A DNA stretch of 64,000 nt from Acidobacteriota bacterium (GTDB lineage Bacteria > Acidobacteriota > Terriglobia > Bryobacterales > Bryobacteraceae), in NCBI GenBank assembly GCA_016185425.1, contig JACPNQ010000019.1, forward strand, positions 186,001 to 250,000, read 5' to 3'. The stretch's first letter is position 1. Each line of letters begins with the position of its first letter. A model generated the notes under the pieces. It was not told the origin of the DNA. It saw nothing but the letters and a program-made list of their open reading frames with translations, and did not search any database. Of this stretch, positions 43,589 to 51,661 are shown piece after piece. The position numbers and the translations under genes were made by a program.

Positions 43589-44275
43589 CTAGAACAGCGT
43601 TTCGCTGAACTCGTAAAATCCCTTCTTGCCAACAATCCATTTCGCGGCTTGCAGGGCGCCGCGGGCGAATCCTTCACGGCTTCGCGCTGTGTGCCGCAGA
43701 GTGATCGTATCCGCCGCGCCGTCGAAGCCGATCTCATGCGTTCCCGGCACGCGGCCGGCGCGGTTGGACGACACATCGATATGTCGCGCATAACCCGCGC
43801 GCTTCATTTCATCCACCAGCTTCAACAGCGTCCCGCTGGGCGCGTCCTTCTTGGTATCGTGATGCATTTCCCACGCCCAGGAACCATACTCCGGCTGCTT
43901 CGCCAATAGTCTGGCGGCTTCCGCCACCAAGCGAAAGAACACGTTCACGCCAACCGAATAGTTGGGGCTCCACACCGCGGCCGAATTGCCGGAGGCCACA
44001 GCGGCCTTCACCCGTTCCGTCTCCCCTAGCCAGCCCGTGGTGCCAATAACCACCGGCACGCCAAGCCCAGCCAGCCGAATCGCATTATCCGCCGCGGCCT
44101 CGGGCGTGGAAAACTCAATCGCCGCATCGATGCCGGCAAAATTCTCCGCCGTGATTCCGCCGCCGTCCGCATTGTTGTGGATGTCGAGAATCAGTCCCAC
44201 GGTGAAGCCATACTCCGGCGCCAACTGCTCCAGCATCCGGCCCATTTTTCCGTAACCGATCAGCGCGAGTTTCAT
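43589..44275 (-). CDS. dapB: 4-hydroxy-tetrahydrodipicolinate reductase
   Basis: A 228-residue NAD(P)H-dependent reductase. The dinucleotide motif G-Y-G-K-M-G-R starts at residue 7, and the substrate/catalytic segment E-M-H-H-D-T-K-K-D-A-P-S-G-T is intact. At 228 residues it is shorter than the E. coli enzyme (273), as in many non-proteobacterial versions. The ATG overlaps the lysC stop by 4 bases, so the two are translationally coupled. Confidence 0.93.
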   Translation of the reverse strand: MKLALIGYGKMGRMLEQLAPEYGFTVGLILDIHNNADGGGITAENFAGIDAAIEFSTPEAAADNAIRLAGLGVPVVIGTTGWLGETERVKAAVASGNSAAVWSPNYSVGVNVFFRLVAEAARLLAKQPEYGSWAWEMHHDTKKDAPSGTLLKLVDEMKRAGYARHIDVSSNRAGRVPGTHEIGFDGAADTITLRHTARSREGFARGALQAAKWIVGKKGFYEFSETLF

Positions 44276-45648
44276 GCTTCAAATACCTTTTCATCGAGCG
44301 TCGTGAAAAACTCCGCGTGTAGCGCCTCCACGGCGGCCTTCAGGTCCGCATCCATAACTACAACACTTAGATTCAACAACGATGCACCCTGTGTAATCAT
44401 ACGAACGTTGATCGCGCGCAACGAACCGAAAACACGTGCGGCAAGCCCGGGCGTCTCGCGAATATTGTCGCCCACCAGGCAGATGAGTGACTGGCTCGAG
44501 TCCACCGAAACTTCGGCGATCTTACGCAACTCCGCGCAGATTTCATCGAGATGCGCTGTGTTGTCAATCGTCAACGAAACGCTCACCTCCGACGTCGAAA
44601 CCATGTCTACAGGCGTCTGGAACCGGTCGAATACATCGAATATTCGCTTCAAAAATCCATGCGCCATCAACATGCGCAGGCTCTGAACGTTCACGACGAC
44701 GATATTCCGCTTGCATGCAATCGACTTCACGGCATTCGCGCAGGGTACACTCTCCGCGACAATCCGCGTACCTTCATTTTCCGGATTGCGCGAATTGAGG
44801 ATCAGCACCGGGATGTCCTTCTCGACGGCCGGAACGACGGTTGCGGGATGCAACACCTTCGCGCCAAAATACGCGAGCTCCGCTGCCTCGCCAAACGAGA
44901 TGATCTTCACACGGTGTCCGCCCGGAAGAATCCGCGGATCGCACGTCAACATGCCATCGACATCGGTCCAGATCTGGATCTCCTCCGCACCGATACCTGC
45001 GCCCACAATGGACGCGCTGAAGTCCGAACCGCCGCGCCCAAGCGTCGTCGTAAACCCGTCTTGCGTTGAGGCGATAAACCCTCCCATTACCACCGCCCTA
45101 CCAGCCTCCGCCAAAGGCCGCACCCGCTCTTCCAGCTTCGCGTAAGTACGTGAATAGAGCGGCGCCGCCTGCGTATGCCGCCGGTCGGTGACAATCACTT
45201 CGCGCGAATCGACGTGAACGCCATCCATGCCGAAATGCCGGAAAGCCGCGGCGACGATGCGGGACGACAGGCGCTCACCGTAGCTAGAAATCAGGTCGAC
45301 ATATTGCGGCGGAAATTCACCGATGCCCACCAGCTCATCGAGAAATGCCGAAAGCTCCTGAAAATGCGCTTCGATGAAACCGGAGACCTCCGCCCAATCC
45401 GCCTCATCGCAAACAGGCCGCGCCTCCTGCAGAGTGTACGAAGCCAGCTCTTCCAGCAAGCGAGCCGCCTCGTCGCGGTCGCCGGTGTAGGCCTTTTCGG
45501 CGATAGTCAGCAACAGGTTCGTCGTCTTGCCCATCGCTGACACCACGACCACTGGCTGCCGCTTCAGTCGTGATTTGACGATGCCCGCAACTCTCTCAAT
45601 GGCGGCGGCCGACTCCACCGATGTGCCGCCAAACTTCATGACGATCAT
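44272..45648 (-). CDS. lysC: Aspartate kinase
   Basis: A 458-residue monofunctional aspartokinase, first enzyme of the aspartate pathway. It opens IVMKFGGTSVES, with later G-F-I-A-S-T-Q-D-G-F-T-T-T-L-G-R-G-G-S-D-F-S-A (ATP and aspartate binding) and W-T-D-V-D-G. Two ACT-type regulatory segments fill about 310-455. This domain arrangement is typical of the lysine-feedback-inhibited class, consistent with the lysine riboswitch upstream. The start abuts the asd stop without a gap. No homoserine dehydrogenase is fused. Confidence 0.95.
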   Translation of the reverse strand: MIVMKFGGTSVESAAAIERVAGIVKSRLKRQPVVVVSAMGKTTNLLLTIAEKAYTGDRDEAARLLEELASYTLQEARPVCDEADWAEVSGFIEAHFQELSAFLDELVGIGEFPPQYVDLISSYGERLSSRIVAAAFRHFGMDGVHVDSREVIVTDRRHTQAAPLYSRTYAKLEERVRPLAEAGRAVVMGGFIASTQDGFTTTLGRGGSDFSASIVGAGIGAEEIQIWTDVDGMLTCDPRILPGGHRVKIISFGEAAELAYFGAKVLHPATVVPAVEKDIPVLILNSRNPENEGTRIVAESVPCANAVKSIACKRNIVVVNVQSLRMLMAHGFLKRIFDVFDRFQTPVDMVSTSEVSVSLTIDNTAHLDEICAELRKIAEVSVDSSQSLICLVGDNIRETPGLAARVFGSLRAINVRMITQGASLLNLSVVVMDADLKAAVEALHAEFFTTLDEKVFEA

Positions 45649-46689
45649 CTACAGCAACCCTTCCGCATGCATCAACTCCGCGTTTAACACCGCGGCCCCG
45701 GCGGCGCCGCGAACCGTGTTGTGGCCCAGAGCGATGAACTTGTAATCAAAGACCGGGCATTCGCGCAAGCGGCCTACGAAAACCGCCATGCCGCGCTCCC
45801 GCTCTACATCGCGGCGCGGCTGCGGCCGGTCCACCTGTTCCATGTAGATCACGGGACGCGCCGGCGCGCTCGGCAGATTCAACTGCTGCGGCTTGCCGCG
45901 GAATGTGTCGAACGCGTTTCGCATATCGGCCAGCGAGGGCTTGTTCGCAAACTCAACCGAAGCCGTTACCAGATGGCCGTCCACAACCGCCACACGATTG
46001 CAGTGTGCACTCACTTTCGCCGCCAGCGGAACGATCTTGTTGCCGTTCACTGTGCCAAGTATCTTCTGCGTCTCAATCTCCATCTTCTCTTCTTCGCCGC
46101 CGATGTACGGCACTACGTTCGCCGTGATATCCATCGACGCCACACCTGGATATCCAGCGCCGGAGATTGCCTGCAGCGTCGTCACCACAATACGCTGAAT
46201 GCCGAATTGCACCAGCGGCCCGAGCGCCATCGTCAGCACGATCGTCGAGCAGTTTGGATTCGTGACGATCTGCCCGTCCCAGCCGCGCGACTGCTTCTGC
46301 AATTTAGCAACGGCGAGGTGGCCGGCATTCACCTCCGGCACCAGCAGCGGCACGTCTTCATCCATCCGGTGATTGCGCGAGTTGGAGACAACCAGATGAC
46401 CGGCGCCCGCGAACGCCTGCTCGATCTCCGTAGCCACGGAAGCGTCGGTGGCGGAGAATACCAGTTTCGGCGCGTTGCCCGGCTTGCACTCTTCCACAGT
46501 CAACTCCGCCGTAGTCTCCGGCATCGTGCCGTCCAGGCGCCAGGATGTCGCGTCGCGGTACTTCTTACCCGCGCTCCGGTCGCTCGCGCCTACCCACGTC
46601 AACTCGAACTGCGGGTGATTCTGCAGAAACTTAACGAAGTGCTGTCCCACCATTCCGGTGGCACCAAGCACGCCAACTGGTATCTTCAT
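45649..46689 (-). CDS. asd: Aspartate-semialdehyde dehydrogenase
   Basis: A 346-residue NADP-dependent enzyme reducing aspartyl phosphate. N-terminal G-A-T-G-M-V-G-Q-H-F, active-site cysteine C147 in TNPNCSTI, and later S-A-H-C-N-R-V. The sequence features (VGASDRSAGKKYRD, A-L-G-H-N-T-V-R-G-A-A-G-A) follow the archaeal/fungal-type subgroup rather than the E. coli Asd subgroup. Its product is shared by lysine, threonine and methionine synthesis, but here it sits inside a lysine operon. The start overlaps the M20 gene stop by 4 bases. Confidence 0.94.
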   Translation of the reverse strand: MKIPVGVLGATGMVGQHFVKFLQNHPQFELTWVGASDRSAGKKYRDATSWRLDGTMPETTAELTVEECKPGNAPKLVFSATDASVATEIEQAFAGAGHLVVSNSRNHRMDEDVPLLVPEVNAGHLAVAKLQKQSRGWDGQIVTNPNCSTIVLTMALGPLVQFGIQRIVVTTLQAISGAGYPGVASMDITANVVPYIGGEEEKMEIETQKILGTVNGNKIVPLAAKVSAHCNRVAVVDGHLVTASVEFANKPSLADMRNAFDTFRGKPQQLNLPSAPARPVIYMEQVDRPQPRRDVERERGMAVFVGRLRECPVFDYKFIALGHNTVRGAAGAAVLNAELMHAEGLL

Positions 46690-47708
46690 GCCTCGTTCTT
46701 TCCTTCTTCAAGTAGTTGCCGGACGAGCTGCGCATACAGCCCGGTGGCCTTCAACAGTTCCGCTTTGGGCACGCGCTCCTGGCTGGTGTGGGCCACGTGA
46801 ATCGTGCCCGGACCCAGTAGAAGCGGCTTACCCCACGCGCCGCCGAAGGCCGGAATATCGGTTGTGTACTTCATTACGGTGGTTTCAAACCCTGGCCGTG
46901 CTTCCATCAAAATTGCCGGAATACAGAGCTGTTCCTTTGCTTCAACCAGATCCGCGCACGCCCGCTCAACAGCGCGCCGCACCGGCGTTGGGTCGTCCAC
47001 CAACCGGATCAGCAATTCCGCGCGCGCATCATCGGAAACGACATTCGGCGCGCGCCCGCCTCCAATCGTCCCGATGTTCAACGTCGATGGGCCCAGCACG
47101 GGATGCACAGGCCAGGCAACCCGCCGCAGACGCTCGAGGGCATCCAACAACTTGTCTATCGCCGACTCGCCCAACTCCGGATACGCAGAATGGGCCATGC
47201 GTCCTGACGCGATCAGTTCGTAGCGCAGTGCGCCTTTTGAGCCCAGTGCCAGCTTGCACTCGGTCGGTTCGCCGTTGATCAAATATCGCGAGCCGCGCGG
47301 CATGTTCGCCATGTGATACGCGCCAGCAGAATTGCGCTCTTCCCCGACCACAAACAACAGGGCAAATCCCCGCCTGCCTTCGGCTAGCAGCTCGCGCACC
47401 GCATGAATCATGCACGCGATAATGCCCTTTACATCGCAAGCCCCGCGCCCCCAAATGAATTCATCGTCTTCACGCGACGCAAAAAACGGCGGCACAGTAT
47501 CGAGATGTGTCGACAGTGTCACCACGGGCTCGCCCCACCTCGCCAGCACGTTGTTGCGGTCTGGCTCGACTTCGATCCGTTCGATGGTCCCCGCGTATTC
47601 CTCGGCCAACGGGCGAAGATGGTCAAACACCCAATCGCCGACAGCCTTTTCGTTGCCGGTGATCGACTCGATGTCTATAAGGGTTCTTGTGAGGGCGAAA
47701 ACGTCCAT
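46686..47708 (-). CDS. dapE: M20 family deacylase, probably succinyl-diaminopimelate desuccinylase
   Basis: A 340-residue M20 metallohydrolase. Metal site: STHLDTVPPFF (His and Asp), GRGACDVKG (Asp) and V-V-G-E-E-R (catalytic and metal Glu), then a dimerisation domain and a final H in T-I-H-V-A-H-T. DapE and ArgE-type deacetylases are close relatives. The gene context (dapD, dapA, dapB, lysC, asd) argues for DapE, the only step otherwise missing between DapD and later enzymes; ArgE-like or LysK-like specificity cannot be excluded. The ATG at 47708 is preferred over one at 47717 because AGAGG lies 9 bases before it and the conserved domain begins there. First gene behind the lysine riboswitch. 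Confidence 0.75.
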   Translation of the reverse strand: MDVFALTRTLIDIESITGNEKAVGDWVFDHLRPLAEEYAGTIERIEVEPDRNNVLARWGEPVVTLSTHLDTVPPFFASREDDEFIWGRGACDVKGIIACMIHAVRELLAEGRRGFALLFVVGEERNSAGAYHMANMPRGSRYLINGEPTECKLALGSKGALRYELIASGRMAHSAYPELGESAIDKLLDALERLRRVAWPVHPVLGPSTLNIGTIGGGRAPNVVSDDARAELLIRLVDDPTPVRRAVERACADLVEAKEQLCIPAILMEARPGFETTVMKYTTDIPAFGGAWGKPLLLGPGTIHVAHTSQERVPKAELLKATGLYAQLVRQLLEEGKNEA

Positions 47709-47745
47709 ACTCTCCATCCTCTGATAGCCAAGTGCGGGGAGAGTA
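47708..47745 (-). promoter_or_regulatory. Hairpin hiding the dapE ribosome-binding site
   Basis: TACTCTCC (47745-47738) is perfectly complementary to GGAGAGTA (47715-47708), which includes purines in front of the start and the first base of ATG 47708; the loop is 22 bases. Folding would block initiation. The same pyrimidine strand, extended to ACTCTCCCC (47744-47736), also matches GGGGAGAGT (47858-47850) in the riboswitch P3 arm, so two exclusive pairings are possible. Inferred role: translational expression platform of the riboswitch. Confidence 0.6.
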
Positions 47746-47766
47746 GACGGGTAGGGCCCGCAACTG

Positions 47767-47965
47767 CTCCGTAGCGCCCCATCCGGCCTGCCATTGGCAT
47801 TTCGCCAAGCGTCCGGATGACAGTGAGCCGGTGTTAGCCGTGCTCCCCAACTCTCCCCCGTGCCGCCCCGCGGGAAGAATTTCGGCGAAGCTGCCCTGTT
47901 CGACCAACCTTCCGTGCGACGGAAACTGCGGCTGGTATACTTGTGGCCTTCGCTCCTCTACCGAG
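47767..47965 (-). promoter_or_regulatory. Lysine riboswitch (L-box)
   Basis: The leader of the lysine operon contains the L-box conserved blocks in order: GGTAGAGGAGCGAA (47962-47949), AAGTATACC of the loop E-like element, GCTTCGCCGAA (47891-47881), CGGCTAACACCGGC, and the closing GGCGCTAC (47778-47771). P1 pairs CTCGGTAG (47965-47958) with CTACGGAG (47774-47767) with one mismatch. P2 has CGAAG/CTTCG and ACCAGCC/GGTTGGT, tipped by TTCCGT/ACGGAA. P3 pairs TCTTCCC with GGGGGAGA. P5 pairs CATCCGG with CCGGATG, enclosing TTGGC/GCCAA. All five genes downstream are lysine-pathway genes plus dapE. High lysine should reduce expression. Confidence 0.92.
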
Positions 47966-47973
47966 TTCTTTCT

Positions 47974-48003
47974 AGGTTAGCGAAGGGGCGGGCGGATCGT
48001 CAA
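47974..48003 (-). promoter_or_regulatory. Promoter of the lysine operon
   Basis: On the minus strand TTGACG (48003-47998) and TAACCT (47979-47974) are separated by 18 bases, a good match to a housekeeping sigma promoter. Transcription would start near 47967, just at the 5' strand of riboswitch helix P1 (47965), which makes the assignment coherent. The rest of the 140-base stretch up to the next gene (48106) shows nothing else convincing. Confidence 0.65.
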
Positions 48004-48105
48004 CAACCGCTTGGCCGTCTTCCTGGATCGGCCACCAACGGCCTCCAGAATCAATTCGTCTACTCAATGCCGCGTATGATCCCGGCATCACCGCGCCAGC
48101 TAGCC

Positions 48106-48987
48106 TCACCGCCGAGGCAGATCCAACCTCTCCAGCTTCTCCCACAAACTCCGCTTCTGCTCCTCCGTCAAATTCGCCCGAGGTGCCCGGCACGCTCCGC
48201 ACGGCACCCCCTGCCACGCCATCATTTCCTTCGTCGCCGCGTGCGTTGGGTATTGGAGGCCAAGCCCGATCACAGCGTTCACGCGGCTCTGCAGCGCACG
48301 TGCCTCATCCCACTTCCCTTCCCTCGACAACCGATGGATCGCCACAAACCACTCCGGCACAACATTGTAGAAAGTGCCAATGCCGCCATCGGCCCCCATC
48401 GCCAACCCGGCCACGAAGATTTCATCAAAACCGTTGAAAACCACCGCTCCCGCGCGCTTCAGCTTCCACATCGTGAACAGATCCGTACTCGTAAACTTTA
48501 GACCCGCGACACCCGGTATCTCGCACAGGCGCATCAGATCGTCATACCCGCTCGGCCGCGCGGAGAAAGAGGGGAAGAAGTAAATGAAGAACGGCAGCGA
48601 CGTCGCAGCGGCAATGGCCGCATAGTAGCCGTGCACTTCGTCGATCGAGTACGATCCGCTAGGCGGCAGGGAGCTGATCGAATGCGCGCCGCACCTTTCG
48701 GCGTGCCTGGCTAGTTCGACGGCGTCGGCCGTCGAGGCCGCGCCAATGTGAGCCATCACGATCTTGCCGCTCGGTGTCGCGCGCACCGTCGTCTCCACAA
48801 CGCGCTTCCGCTGCTCCGCCGGCTGCTGCAAACCCTCACCCGTCTGTCCGCAAACATAGACGCCGTCGACGCCGCACGAATAGACTGTCGCGCAGAGTCC
48901 CTCCATCAACGCGGGCTGAAACAGCCCCTCCGCGTCCATTGGTGTCAAAATCGCGGGTAGTACACCACCCAATACACGTTGCGACAT
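48106..48987 (-). CDS. Dihydrodipicolinate synthase/N-acetylneuraminate lyase family protein
   Basis: A 293-residue class I aldolase-family TIM barrel. Schiff-base lysine K164 (GLKFTST) and the Y136 position (FFIYFFPSFS) are present. The sequence G-Q-T-G-E-G and the missing GRTG loop after Tyr set it apart from the true DapA at 42673 and place it nearer to N-acetylneuraminate lyase or keto-sugar-acid aldolases. It is divergent from a sialidase-family gene, 19 bases between starts, which supports a sugar-acid role. The ATG at 48987 gives a normal N-terminus. It ends about 100 bases before the lysine operon promoter on the same strand. Confidence 0.82.
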   Translation of the reverse strand: MSQRVLGGVLPAILTPMDAEGLFQPALMEGLCATVYSCGVDGVYVCGQTGEGLQQPAEQRKRVVETTVRATPSGKIVMAHIGAASTADAVELARHAERCGAHSISSLPPSGSYSIDEVHGYYAAIAAATSLPFFIYFFPSFSARPSGYDDLMRLCEIPGVAGLKFTSTDLFTMWKLKRAGAVVFNGFDEIFVAGLAMGADGGIGTFYNVVPEWFVAIHRLSREGKWDEARALQSRVNAVIGLGLQYPTHAATKEMMAWQGVPCGACRAPRANLTEEQKRSLWEKLERLDLPRR

Positions 48988-49006
48988 ATCGTGCCAGGAT
49001 AGCAAG

Positions 49007-49546
49007 ATGCATCGCAGGGCACTTCTTGCCGCAGGCCTCACCGCGTGGGCCCAGCCGAGGTTCATCGAGCTCGCCAACGACACGAAACGCCAGGTGATCG
49101 TCGATCGCGAGCCGGGCCAATATCTGGGTCATCCAACCACGGTTTTGCTTGAAGACGGACGGACGATTCTCTGCGTCCATCCGAAAGGTCACGGCAAGGG
49201 TGCCATTCAATACAAACATTCCACCGACGCCGCCCTCGCCGAGGATCATGACGCAACCACCTACACCGGGCCAGATCGCCTCTTCATCACGTTCCGGGAT
49301 ACCGGCCCAGCCGGCGCGACGAAGGGAGATTGGGTCGCGTGGACAGGAACCTACGGCGATATCGTTCACAATCGCCCGGGCCGCTCGCGGGTCTGGCTGA
49401 TGAGGAACCACAAGGGTGCCGACTGCGCCTATCCTGGCCTCGAACGCTTGCCGAACGGGACCATCGTCACCACAACCTACGGCCACTGGACGCCGAACGA
49501 AGAACCATACATCGTCGCTGTCCGCATCCGGCCGGAAGAGCTATGA
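49007..49546 (+). CDS. Sialidase-family protein with large internal deletion
   Basis: A 179-residue exported protein (signal about 1-16, ending TAWAQP). The first part (GQYLGHPTTVLLEDGRTILCVHPKGHGKGAIQYK, 38-70) and the last part (RDTGPAGATKGDWVAWTGTYGD, 97-118, through D-C-A-Y-P-G-L-E-R-L-P-N-G-T and T-T-Y-G-H-W-T) match the two ends of exo-sialidase-like propeller proteins of roughly twice this length or more. The middle blades are missing; residues about 71-90 form the junction and the frame stays open. It may be a decayed gene or a compact variant. Its stop overlaps the start of the MFS gene (ATGA). Confidence 0.75.
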   Translation: MHRRALLAAGLTAWAQPRFIELANDTKRQVIVDREPGQYLGHPTTVLLEDGRTILCVHPKGHGKGAIQYKHSTDAALAEDHDATTYTGPDRLFITFRDTGPAGATKGDWVAWTGTYGDIVHNRPGRSRVWLMRNHKGADCAYPGLERLPNGTIVTTTYGHWTPNEEPYIVAVRIRPEEL

Positions 49547-50727
49547 CCAGATCCTGGCTGCTGGTCGGCCTCCTCGGTGTCGTAGCCCTTCTCAACTACC
49601 TCGACCGCCAGGTCATCTTCTCACTGCTTCCGCTTCTGCGCACCGACCTCCAACTCACTGACTCGCAGATCGGCCTCCTCGGCGCCGTATTCCTTTGGAT
49701 CTATTCGTTCTGCAGTCTCTTCGCCGGCTGGACCGGGCAGCGTTTCGGACACCGGCAAGTCATTCTTCTCAGCCTCGGTGCATGGTCCATCGTCACGGCC
49801 GCCACCGGTCTGGCAAGCGGCTTCGCCTCCCTTGCCGCCACGCGCGCTGCCATGGGTATTACGGAAGCGTTCTACATACCCGCCGCGCTCGCGATGGTCA
49901 CCGCCGCATACCCGGAGCGCAACCGCTCGCTCGCGGTGTCGCTCCACCAAAGCGGCATCTACTTCGGCATCCTGCTCGGCGGCGGGCCGGGCGCAGTCGC
50001 GGGCGCGGCACTCGGCTGGCGCAATGTATTCTTCGCGCTCGGAGTGATCGGTGTGATTTATTCCTTCGTTATCCTCAAGGCCCTTCCTGCTCCCGCCAAC
50101 ATCCAGTCGCACACTCCTGACTACGTGCACGCCACTGGCTCCATCCTCCGCGCACGTGGATTCTGGCCGATATTCGCCATCTTCGCCGCAGTGTCGTTCG
50201 CGAACTGGATGGTGGCCACATGGATGCCGCTCTACCTCTATGATCGCTTCGGCTTCAACCTGCAGGCCGCGGGACTCTCGGCAACCGTCTTCACGCAAGT
50301 GTCCGGCCTGCTTGGCATGATGCTCGGAGGCTGGATGGCGGACCACCTCTCCCGCAGCCGCCCGCGCGGACGCATTACGGCGCAAACCGTAGGACTTCTC
50401 ATCGGCGCCGTGTTCATGATCCTCACCGGCAGCGCCGCGACGGCGCCATTACTGCTCGCCGCGCTCTTCCTATACAGTTTCGGCCGCGGCATGTACGACT
50501 GTAACGTCATGCCGGTGCTTTGCGACGTAGTGCGGGAAAATGAACGGTCTACGGCCTACAGCCTTCTCAACTTCGCCGGCACCTTTGTCGGCGGCGTCGC
50601 GGCCTACGGAGCCGGTGCCCTCCGTTCGCTGATCGGTCTCGACGGCGCACTGCTCGGAGCCGGAGTCATCATTCTCTGCAGCGCGGCGCTGCTCGCAAGA
50701 ATCCCTACACCAAGAACAGCCGCGTGA
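49543..50727 (+). CDS. MFS transporter (ACS/sialic-acid or sugar-acid type)
   Basis: A 394-residue carrier with about 12 helices. The start (LLVGLLGVVALLNYLDRQVIFSLLPLLRTDLQLTDSQIG) and loop G-Q-R-F-G-H-R belong to the anion:cation symporter / sugar-phosphate-like branch. The ATG overlaps the sialidase-family stop, so expression is coupled. With the divergent aldolase it forms a release-import-cleavage set for an acidic sugar (inference). Its 3' end overlaps the convergent HupE-like gene by 23 bases. Confidence 0.85.
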   Translation: MTRSWLLVGLLGVVALLNYLDRQVIFSLLPLLRTDLQLTDSQIGLLGAVFLWIYSFCSLFAGWTGQRFGHRQVILLSLGAWSIVTAATGLASGFASLAATRAAMGITEAFYIPAALAMVTAAYPERNRSLAVSLHQSGIYFGILLGGGPGAVAGAALGWRNVFFALGVIGVIYSFVILKALPAPANIQSHTPDYVHATGSILRARGFWPIFAIFAAVSFANWMVATWMPLYLYDRFGFNLQAAGLSATVFTQVSGLLGMMLGGWMADHLSRSRPRGRITAQTVGLLIGAVFMILTGSAATAPLLLAALFLYSFGRGMYDCNVMPVLCDVVRENERSTAYSLLNFAGTFVGGVAAYGAGALRSLIGLDGALLGAGVIILCSAALLARIPTPRTAA

Positions 50728-51661
50728 CTGTCCAATAGAGCCCCGCAGCCATAATCGCGAACGATCCGTAGCGAATCACCAACTCCCGCCGCCCGATCCA
50801 ATGCAGTAGTGGCACCACGGCGACGACAATCCCCAACTGCCCGATTTCCACGCCGGTATTGAACCCCGCCAGCGCCCATCCCAGGACCTGCTCCGGCAGT
50901 CCAACCTCGGCCAACGCCCCCGCAAATCCAAAGCCGTGAACGAAACCAAACCCAGCCGCGTACATCGCGCGGATTCCCGCTCCGCGCTCGCCTTTCGACA
51001 GCAGGTTCTCTCCCGCCGCTGCCACAATCGACAGCGCGATCACGCCCTCTACCAGCCATGGAATCGGCCGCACCAAACCTAATACAGCCAGCGCCAGCGT
51101 AATCGAATGGGCAACAGTGAAAGCCGTGACCACTACCAGTAGCGACCGCCATCGCCCACCCGGAAGCAGCAGCGCCAGCAGGAACGCGATATGGTCGGCG
51201 CCAAACAGAATATGCTCGATCCCTACGGGTACAAATCGCCGCAGGGCGCTGGAGCCGCTCTCTCCGATCGAGACCGGCCGCGAAGTCGCCGACAAGATCG
51301 CCTCGCCGGCCGGCTTCCCATCGCGCAGCAACGTCACCAGCGTCCGGTCGCTCTCATCTTCGGGAAACAGTGGCGCGTCCATCATGATTGACCCAGGCAC
51401 GCCATCACGCGAGGCGTCCCAACTGACGATCCCGTCCTCCATCGCCGGGACCACTTTGCCGTTCGTCGCCGTAAACAACTCTCCATCCAGGCGTAATCGC
51501 AGCCGCGATGGCAACTCCTTCGCCGGGTCCTTCCCCTGTAACTGCATCATGTGTGTCTGCACATGAACGTACGTACGGCCCGCATCGATACGCAGTTGCA
51601 CGCCGGTCACACCCAAATCATGCGCCGACAGCGACGCTGCCACCAATAGCAGCCATCTCAT
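50705..51661 (-). CDS. HupE/UreJ family membrane protein
   Basis: A 318-residue protein. Signal sequence at 1-13, an extracytoplasmic beta-rich domain of about 130 residues, then about six to seven helices with family motifs G-I-E-H-I-L-F-G-A-D-H-I-A-F-L, T-A-F-T-V-A-H-S-I-T-L and G-F-G-F-V-H-G-F-G-F-A-G-A-L. Known relatives are linked to nickel or cobalt uptake for hydrogenase or urease, but no such enzyme lies here. The histidines of the helices are conserved, so metal handling is still plausible. ATG at 51661 overlaps the stop of the carboxylate carrier. Last gene of a four-gene operon. Confidence 0.82.
   Translation of the reverse strand: MRWLLLVAASLSAHDLGVTGVQLRIDAGRTYVHVQTHMMQLQGKDPAKELPSRLRLRLDGELFTATNGKVVPAMEDGIVSWDASRDGVPGSIMMDAPLFPEDESDRTLVTLLRDGKPAGEAILSATSRPVSIGESGSSALRRFVPVGIEHILFGADHIAFLLALLLPGGRWRSLLVVVTAFTVAHSITLALAVLGLVRPIPWLVEGVIALSIVAAAGENLLSKGERGAGIRAMYAAGFGFVHGFGFAGALAEVGLPEQVLGWALAGFNTGVEIGQLGIVVAVVPLLHWIGRRELVIRYGSFAIMAAGLYWTVTRLFLV

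Noticed and set aside
48106..48987. Second dapA in the lysine pathway
   Set aside because: Lies outside the riboswitch-controlled transcript and lacks the GRTG loop of DapA; better read as an NAL-type aldolase.
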